Shown here: positions 14,801-18,943 of the stretch, in pieces
How the letters are laid out: every line of letters starts with the position of its first letter
How positions within the stretch are numbered: the stretch's first letter is position 1
From: an uncultured Verrucomicrobiota bacterium
GTDB taxonomy: Bacteria; Verrucomicrobiota; Kiritimatiellia; RFP12; UBA3636
Reading direction: 5' to 3'
NCBI GenBank assembly: GCA_946612175.1
Contig: CAMOEO010000017.1
Location: 1 to 18,943, forward strand
DNA length: 18,943 nt
Program-made: the position numbers and the translations under genes
Notes under the pieces: generated by a model
Seen by the model: the letters and a program-made list of their open reading frames with translations, nothing else
The model's database searches: none
What the model was told of the DNA's origin: nothing

Positions 14801-15398
14801 CGCGGATGAGCCGCTCCAACCCCTGCACGAAAAGCTGCGAGTCCTCCTCCCGTTTGAGCGATGGAATGCCTGTGAGGACGCCAAACTCGGTGCATTTGCC
14901 GATTTCGTAGGAAACGTCCGATGCCTCGCTCGTGGAGAGGTTGTCCATCCGGCTGCCCGGAAAATTCGCTTTCCAGACCGCCTCGTAGCCATCAAGGACG
15001 GAAGCGGTGTCAGGAGCGTCCGGTGCAATCTTGCAGATGCCCATGTAAACGCACGTCCGTGTCGAATCGCCCTGTACGACGAAAAGAAGCGAATGGCCCT
15101 GGCTCCGCATCGACGCGAGAGCGCTCTCCACACCGGGGAGGTGGAGCTTTTCGTCCGAGTCGAAAGCGATTTCATCGAGCTTGAAAAGCCGGACATTCTG
15201 CTGGAGATGGTCCTTTAGCGCCGGAGCGCTCTCGCGCTCGGGGTTTGAGAGAAGCACGTCCGAATATTCAGGGAGGTCGAGGTGTCGGCGCTCCAGCGAA
15301 TAGAGGAGCAGTTCGTCGAATGCCGGATGGCACTTGGCGGCAATGTCGGCCCGGGCCTTTTCGAGGGCCTTCAGATTCTTGACGGCGGCGTCGGTCAT
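11835..15398 (-). CDS. HerA/FtsK-superfamily ATPase (DUF87-like) with Ser/Thr/Gly-rich linker
   Basis: A 1187-residue ATPase. Walker A is FGLTGSGKTN (573-582). Walker B is HVLVVEEAHRLL (821-832), with Glu-Glu-Ala-His as in HerA-type enzymes. KIVHRLLATDDRESVG (890-905) matches the late conserved region of that family, and QLPSRVSPNIVKGTGAK (874-890) precedes it. The superfamily contains hexameric motors that pump DNA or protein. Upstream is a region of about 570 residues with a possible alpha/beta module (GHSLLFVVQG...VYMGI, 101-121), a glycine-rich hydrophobic patch (252-263) and a low-complexity Ser/Thr/Gly/His segment (about 267-338, with TSASHSTGHSESHSDSEG). About 250 helical residues follow the ATPase core. 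No transmembrane helix is evident. The start at 15398 follows a Shine-Dalgarno that overlaps the Hsp70 stop. Alternatives are a HerA-like defence helicase or a secretion motor, and the toxin-immunity neighbours favour the conflict setting. Confidence 0.85.
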   Translation of the reverse strand: MTDAAVKNLKALEKARADIAAKCHPAFDELLLYSLERRHLDLPEYSDVLLSNPERESAPALKDHLQQNVRLFKLDEIAFDSDEKLHLPGVESALASMRSQGHSLLFVVQGDSTRTCVYMGICKIAPDAPDTASVLDGYEAVWKANFPGSRMDNLSTSEASDVSYEIGKCTEFGVLTGIPSLKREEDSQLFVQGLERLIRAMRGKTYCWVSIADPIPQDAVRDAIAACQQLESDIHHLVKTDLSKATSNGKTVMFGLFGLLGQGENKGTTETQSMTNTEGKTTTVGTSASHSTGHSESHSDSEGTNKGFGFLYTYTKSKNHTDGTTDSSTDTTGTSSSESILMNVARGFASAATQSVSSQLAGGGFSSFGLTWTKTTTVGQELLNRKAEYIEEVLQAYEKRLQEGTALGMWNLGHYFCAANSDTYRQGIGVVNSLFAGMDSTYEPPRAIKVPTDFRDTLRRFQNVYLRFADHPVSHEDVRAGRVTFKDHPLGFLFNGPATPVNTRELAIATPVATQDVEGVSVSRRPAFGINLASEFGPATKTLTLGDILDKGNPTSQKYRVSLPNLTKHLAVFGLTGSGKTNTVHHLLKQLWKNERIPFLVIEPAKAEYRALATMDEFRDDLLVISAGIDRTAACPLRLNPFDFEPGADTDANRVHVLTHIDRLKATFNASFPMYASMPYILEEAILEVYRERGWDLGRSENRFVDVYREDFRDYLPTLRDLYWKVTETVRRKGYFQEQQMNIEAALKARLSSLLVGAKGTMLDTPRSLPAKDLFERPVVVELENLGDDDEKAFLMGLLVSRLYEWRKATFKNDATNPLKHVLVVEEAHRLLANIPDTSANQELGNPRGKAVSAFVDMLSEVRSYGEGVVVVDQLPSRVSPNIVKGTGAKIVHRLLATDDRESVGGTMGLTDEQIADLSLLRTGQCVVSQDGDLKAFQVRVPKCEEHETREGGEISEATRLFKETHAAFFAAPPEGVDLEDAIFKDSLLKAMLAIGLGQDASTLRSVRPVRPVGDWPDRAKWLAVYWKQICAELWNDHGGDWRALIALRAAGAELLAADVDKGDEAESTALKGYRAAFASFFAASHLAAESVSGSPAGIAFAPLLSDERKGAKPLMQTLSRQYDLGKGAVDAHARLAAAIRRVLPMLEPRGMRFSPNVRDALVREIVCRIDPARTEAVLESFRKGDR
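11843..11848 (-). promoter_or_regulatory. Ribosome binding site of the toxin gene inside the ATPase gene
   Basis: AAGGAG on the minus strand lies 10 nt before the ATG at 11832 and before the ATPase TAG. It fixes the toxin start and implies coupling between the two genes. Confidence 0.7.
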
Positions 15399-15406
15399 GG
15401 CGAGGA

Positions 15407-15413
15407 CTCCTTA
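15407..15413 (-). promoter_or_regulatory. Ribosome binding site overlapping the Hsp70 stop codon
   Basis: TAAGGAG serves as both Hsp70 stop and ATPase Shine-Dalgarno, with an 8-nt spacer to the ATG at 15398. Confidence 0.75.
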
Positions 15414-17246
15414 CTTCTTCTTCCACGGGAGGCGGAACCGGCGGCGGGATTCGGATGTCGGCTCCGATTCGTTTTTTTGTGCGCCTTTGCGCGGCGTGGC
15501 GGGAGTCCATTTCTCAAGTTTTCGCCCTTTCATTCCCAAAAGGCCCTGGTAACTGCGGAACCCGGGCATGACCACGTCGACACGACGGAAACCTTTCGGC
15601 AATTCCTTCACCGCTTCTTCCCCCTTCGTCCGAATCCCGGCATCGTAGACGGATGCCGCATGATCGGCGATCTCGAAGCGGTAGGTGCAGACGCCGGCTG
15701 CATCCTCCTGATACTGAAGATAGACCTTGTATTCGTCGTCGAGCCGGTCTGTCGGCCGGCCGTGGAGCGCGGCGTTCATGTTGCGAAGACGCGAAGCGAA
15801 CGGGATGTTCGAACGCGTGAATGCATCGATCACGGCCTCGGATCCGATTTGCTCCAGCGCGTCCTTTTCGAACCCGTGCCACCAGGAGAGGTGGATGCGC
15901 CAGGAATGCAGATATCTGGTCTTCGGAATCGTGCAAAGGTACTGGACTCCGGTCTTTTCGCGGGAGTCGTTGCGGCCGGGGGCGAGCAGGCACTTCGCCT
16001 CGGACCACGGCTCTTTTTCCGAAAGGCGGAACCTGACCCAGATGCCGTCCTTCTTCGGGGCCTGGTCGGAGAGGCCGATCGAGACGGCACATCCGGTCGC
16101 GACGTCCGTGAAGGGCGTCTCCGTGAGAAAGATGCGTTCGCCGCCGAGAGCAAATTCCTTTGCGACGATTTCCCGAAGGAAAAACCAGCGGGACGAACCG
16201 CCCGTGAGGACGACCTTCGTGATCTGGTCCGTTTCGATACCGGCCTGGTCGAGCGCGTCGTGGATGCAGGCGCGTATCTTGTCGAGAATGCCGGCATCCT
16301 TGACCATGTTCGCGAACTCGTTGCGGTAGAGATGGAGCTCAAACTGGCCGGAGGGGAGCTGGAAGGAATGTGTGTGGTCCTCGCCCTTTGAGAAATGGTC
16401 GGACGCCGCTTCCTTGGCCTCTTTGATGCGGTCCCTCAGCTCGAACCGTTCGCTCGGGGAAAGGGAGTCCTTGGGGATGCGATCACCGTTGTTGCGGAAG
16501 AAAATCCGTTCGATCATGTCATCGAACTCCCTGCCGCCAAGTTCGGGATCGCCGGCCGTGGACACGATCTTCGGCGCGCGTCCGAGGATGTCCGTCTGGA
16601 TTACGCAGACGTCCAGCGTTCCGCCGCCGAAGTCGATCACCATGAAATGCTCGGGCTTCTCGCCAAAGCGGAACCCGAGTCCGTCGCCCATCCGAAGGGC
16701 GTGGACGGCGGCGACCGGTTCGGGAAGCGAATAGACGCCGCGGTCGGGGTCGACCGGGAAGCCGGCTTCCTTCACGAGTTTCTTGAGAAGGCGGACTTGA
16801 TCGTCGGACCACGAAGCAGGATATGCCACGCAGGTCGCGAAATCGTCGGGGGAGAGTTCTTCACGCTTGAAACCAAGCCTCTTTTCGACGATTTTTGCCA
16901 TTTCACGGAGGAATACCTTTGCATATTTTTCTGCGTCGCGGCGTTTTTCCGCAACTTCCGGCGAATCGGACGAATCTGGTGCGCTACCGAGGTAACGTTT
17001 GAAGTCGGAAACGAGCTTGCAACTGGAATCCGCAACCTCCTTGTAGCGTTGGCGGACATCGTTGCCCGCGGCGCGGAGCGTATCATCGTTCTTGTCGAGG
17101 GCGAGGATCGTCGGCATGGTTTGGCCGTTCCGGCCTCCGCCGACGTTGAGGAGTCCGGGCTGGATATTCGACCCGATTTCCATGATGGCGATGGAACTCT
17201 GGGTGCTGCCGAAGTCAATGCCGATGACTTTTCGTTTTTCGTTCAT
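15411..17246 (-). CDS. Hsp70/actin-fold ATPase with non-canonical C-terminal region
   Basis: A 611-residue protein. The N-terminal ~395 residues are a complete Hsp70 nucleotide-binding domain: phosphate-1 loop VIGIDFGSTQSSIAI (7-21), the DFKRYLG segment carrying the catalytic Lys (81-87), PEPVAA (175-180), phosphate-2 loop MVIDFGGGTLDV (202-213), GDPELGGREFDDM (232-244) and adenosine-binding VVLTGGSSRW (345-354). All the residues DnaK needs for ATP binding and hydrolysis appear to be there. Residues 400-611 do not look like the standard substrate-binding domain and lid. They are rich in Trp and aromatic residues, and the end is a very basic tail (RRRFRLPWKKK). It is therefore not the housekeeping DnaK, and no DnaJ or GrpE gene is nearby. 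It leads the operon, with a Shine-Dalgarno GGGAGAA 8 nt before the ATG. A chaperone or regulatory partner of the downstream motor or toxin is a reasonable inference. Confidence 0.87.
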   Translation of the reverse strand: MNEKRKVIGIDFGSTQSSIAIMEIGSNIQPGLLNVGGGRNGQTMPTILALDKNDDTLRAAGNDVRQRYKEVADSSCKLVSDFKRYLGSAPDSSDSPEVAEKRRDAEKYAKVFLREMAKIVEKRLGFKREELSPDDFATCVAYPASWSDDQVRLLKKLVKEAGFPVDPDRGVYSLPEPVAAVHALRMGDGLGFRFGEKPEHFMVIDFGGGTLDVCVIQTDILGRAPKIVSTAGDPELGGREFDDMIERIFFRNNGDRIPKDSLSPSERFELRDRIKEAKEAASDHFSKGEDHTHSFQLPSGQFELHLYRNEFANMVKDAGILDKIRACIHDALDQAGIETDQITKVVLTGGSSRWFFLREIVAKEFALGGERIFLTETPFTDVATGCAVSIGLSDQAPKKDGIWVRFRLSEKEPWSEAKCLLAPGRNDSREKTGVQYLCTIPKTRYLHSWRIHLSWWHGFEKDALEQIGSEAVIDAFTRSNIPFASRLRNMNAALHGRPTDRLDDEYKVYLQYQEDAAGVCTYRFEIADHAASVYDAGIRTKGEEAVKELPKGFRRVDVVMPGFRSYQGLLGMKGRKLEKWTPATPRKGAQKNESEPTSESRRRFRLPWKKK

Positions 17247-17400
17247 GGAATATTCTCCCGCCCGGTTTTGGTTGGTGTTGCGGGGAGAAGCCGTACGGGC
17301 GAAAAGCGGCGGTCCCCCTCGACGTGTCTCTGCCTAGGCTTCCATCACATCCGCCGCCCCGGTGGCCCCGAAGGGTCGTCAAGGTGGCGGAGTGGGGCGG

Positions 17401-17430
17401 ATTATACGCGAAGGCGCGGGCGGCTGGCAA
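17401..17430 (-). promoter_or_regulatory. Sigma70-like promoter of the Hsp70-ATPase-toxin operon
   Basis: On the minus strand, a perfect TATAAT (17406-17401) stands 18 bp downstream of TTGCCA (17430-17425, five of six consensus bases). This is the best promoter match in the window. It predicts initiation near 17394 and a leader of about 150 nt before the Hsp70 ATG. Confidence 0.65.
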
Positions 17431-17481
17431 GAGCTAAAATCCGCGCCGCGCGGGCCGGGTTCGGGGGAACGCAACGCGCAG

Positions 17482-17511
17482 TTTCCACGACGGGGGACGT
17501 TGTGCTAGAAT
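17482..17511 (+). promoter_or_regulatory. Extended -10 promoter for the divergent rightward gene
   Basis: TGCTAGAAT at 17503-17511 is an extended -10 (TGnTAGAAT), with a weak TTTCCA -35 at 17482-17487 and an 18-bp spacer. Initiation near 17518 gives a leader of about 80 nt that ends with a Shine-Dalgarno. Confidence 0.5.
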
Positions 17512-17600
17512 GCCGGACATGAGGCCGACAAGCCGCGCCCCGTAACCTTTTCCTTCCCCGCGTGTACCCTTCTCGAAAGGACACCAGAAAGGACATCGCC

Positions 17601-18943
17601 ATGCCCCCCGTCAATCTCGACACCTTCCGCTCCGTCGCCAACAACGCGGTCATCACGAGCCGCGACATCGAAATCCACGGCAAGGGGGCGAACGCCACCG
17701 CCCGCCTCGGCGCCTACGTCTTCTCCGCCGGGAAGAAGGCCAACGACGCCACGATGGCCGCGTTCAAGGCCGCGCTGGAGAAGGAATACGGCGTCTTCGG
17801 CACGCACGCGTTCGACACGGTCCTCGGCGCGCGCAGCCAGATGCACAAGTCCCTGCGCGCCTGCGACGTGAAGGCCGCGCTCTCGCGGCTCGACTCCGTG
17901 AAGCAGATGCGCTTCGTCGGCGAACTGAACCGCCAGCTCGACACGAACCCCAAGTTCCGCTCGCTCTCGCCCGAGCTGCGCCAGAAGATCCGCACCGCCA
18001 TCGCGAGCGAGCCGTTCAAGGGCGTCGACCCGAAGGCCTGCAAGTCGCAGGCGGACATCTCCCATCTGGCGGTGAAACGCCTCAACGACGCGATCCACGA
18101 CCATCGCACGGGCGAACGGGGCGAGGACATCACGCTCGACGGCCGCAAGAAGGTCGAGCAGGAGGCCGGGGCCCGCCAGCCCACCGGCCTGCGCAACCTC
18201 AAGAAAGTCTTCGACAACAAGGAAACGTCCGTCGAGGACCGGATCAAGAAGGGGGTGCTCGGCTCCGGCATGCGCGTGAACCGCTCGGACACGAACCCGG
18301 TGCTTCTCGACAAGCTCAAGACCAACGGCGTCGAGCCGGGCTTCATCTTCCGCAACGACTGGTCCAAGGACGACACGAACGGCTTCATGGCCGACATCAA
18401 CTCCCCGGAGAGCCGGAAGGCGCTGGACGAGCTCAAGGCGAAGAATCCCGACCTGGCGGCCCGATGCGAGGGCAAGGGCCTGCGCGAGCAGATCATGCTC
18501 GCGGGCCGGGCGCATCCGGCCGGGATGGCCGCGGCGGCGGAGTTCGTGCTGGAGGAGGCGGTGCGGCTGGCGCTACAGCCGGATCGCATGAAGAACCACC
18601 CGTTCGCCGACCTCGCGAAGGCGCTCCAGAACTACTTCGCGCCGCAGGACCTGCAGCGGCTCGACGGCGCCGTGTCCGACCCGAAGAACAAGGCGATCCT
18701 CCAGGAGGCCAAAACGGAGCTGTTCACCGAGATCCGCGATGCGGTGATGAACGTCGGCCCCAAAGAGGACTTCCACACCTTCTCGCCCATCTTCAAGCAC
18801 TTCTCCGACCGCGCGATCGTCAAGCTCGACTACAACGAGAGCGCCAAGTTCTCCAGCGGCGACACCGCGAGCGCCGGCACGTTCATGCGCCCGGAGCGCG
18901 TCGCGGTCGGCCGCAAGATGGGCCAGCTCTACCGCTTCACCTC
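17601..18943 (+). CDS. Hypothetical protein, 3' end outside window
   Basis: The frame is open from the ATG at 17601 to the end of the window, giving at least 447 residues without a stop. It has a good Shine-Dalgarno, AAAGGA at 17588-17593, 7 nt before the start. I recognise no family. The protein is soluble, largely helical and rich in Lys, Arg, Asp and Ala. It has no signal peptide (it begins MPPVNLDTFRSVANNAV) and no obvious membrane segment, Walker motif or metal-binding cluster. Recognisable local segments are KNHPFADLAKALQNYFAPQD and the partial end RPERVAVGRKMGQLYRFT. Its composition is GC-rich, with the codon pattern of a real gene. It is divergent from the Hsp70 operon and shares its upstream region, so co-regulation or a functional link is possible but unproven. 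The C-terminal part, which may hold the informative domain, is missing. Confidence 0.75.
   Translation, partial: MPPVNLDTFRSVANNAVITSRDIEIHGKGANATARLGAYVFSAGKKANDATMAAFKAALEKEYGVFGTHAFDTVLGARSQMHKSLRACDVKAALSRLDSVKQMRFVGELNRQLDTNPKFRSLSPELRQKIRTAIASEPFKGVDPKACKSQADISHLAVKRLNDAIHDHRTGERGEDITLDGRKKVEQEAGARQPTGLRNLKKVFDNKETSVEDRIKKGVLGSGMRVNRSDTNPVLLDKLKTNGVEPGFIFRNDWSKDDTNGFMADINSPESRKALDELKAKNPDLAARCEGKGLREQIMLAGRAHPAGMAAAAEFVLEEAVRLALQPDRMKNHPFADLAKALQNYFAPQDLQRLDGAVSDPKNKAILQEAKTELFTEIRDAVMNVGPKEDFHTFSPIFKHFSDRAIVKLDYNESAKFSSGDTASAGTFMRPERVAVGRKMGQLYRFT

Larger units (their letters stand above)
17247..17600. promoter_or_regulatory. Divergent intergenic region with structured leader of the Hsp70 operon
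   Basis: No gene is supportable in these 354 bp. It holds a promoter-like element for each direction (entered separately). Read on the minus strand, the operon leader of about 150 nt begins with CCGCCCC (17400-17394), complementary to a GGGGCGG further on, and contains CCC-TTCG-GGG inside. It can therefore fold into a substantial GC-rich hairpin, possibly an attenuator or stability element. I recognise no known riboswitch. Confidence 0.45.

Noticed and set aside
15411..17246. Housekeeping dnaK
   Set aside because: The C-terminal substrate-binding domain is not canonical, no dnaJ or grpE is adjacent, and the gene leads a conflict-type operon.

Overview
The window is a very GC-rich bacterial chromosome segment. 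The genes suggest a Gram-negative member of the PVC superphylum, most likely Kiritimatiellota or Verrucomicrobiota. This is an inference from three things: an LPS-transport permease, a Bacteroides-type fucokinase/GDP-fucose pyrophosphorylase, and a RAYT transposase of the kind rich in PVC and Bacteroidota genomes. No rRNA or other taxonomic marker is present to confirm it.

Left block (1-7755, all + strand). This is core metabolism with extreme C-rich third-codon positions. It holds the 3' end of a GHL10-like glycoside hydrolase, then a tightly packed set: LptF/LptG permease, a VanZ-like membrane protein, fkp and rsmA/ksgA. serS follows with its own promoter. The packed genes start without obvious Shine-Dalgarno sequences, and the first has a leader of only about 11 nt.

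Middle block (7756-9369). A minus-strand RAYT (REP-associated HUH transposase) is fused to a DprA-like C-terminal domain. It is surrounded and penetrated by 12 copies of a 20-bp near-palindrome, mostly in 29-bp periodic clusters. Five copies lie inside the transposase gene itself. The repeat contains no stop codon in any of its six frames, which explains how the gene tolerates it.

Right block (9370-17246, all - strand). This is a six-gene operon of visibly lower GC, especially at its 3' end. In transcription order it encodes: an Hsp70-like ATPase with a non-canonical C-terminus; a 1187-residue HerA/FtsK-type ATPase with a Ser/Thr/Gly-rich linker; a protein ending in an LHH-type HNH/Endo VII nuclease toxin domain; a SUKH (SMI1/KNR4) family immunity protein; and two paralogous membrane proteins with a signal peptide, an outer segment, one transmembrane helix and a cytosolic C-terminal zinc ribbon. 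A good sigma70-like promoter sits upstream, and the first four genes are separated by only 2-12 bp with strong Shine-Dalgarno sites. This combination reads as a conflict system (toxin, immunity, motor, chaperone and membrane anchors), and it is the best candidate for something undescribed.

Right edge (17601 onward, + strand). A divergently transcribed gene of unknown function runs off the window. The 354-bp divergent intergenic region carries promoter-like elements in both directions.
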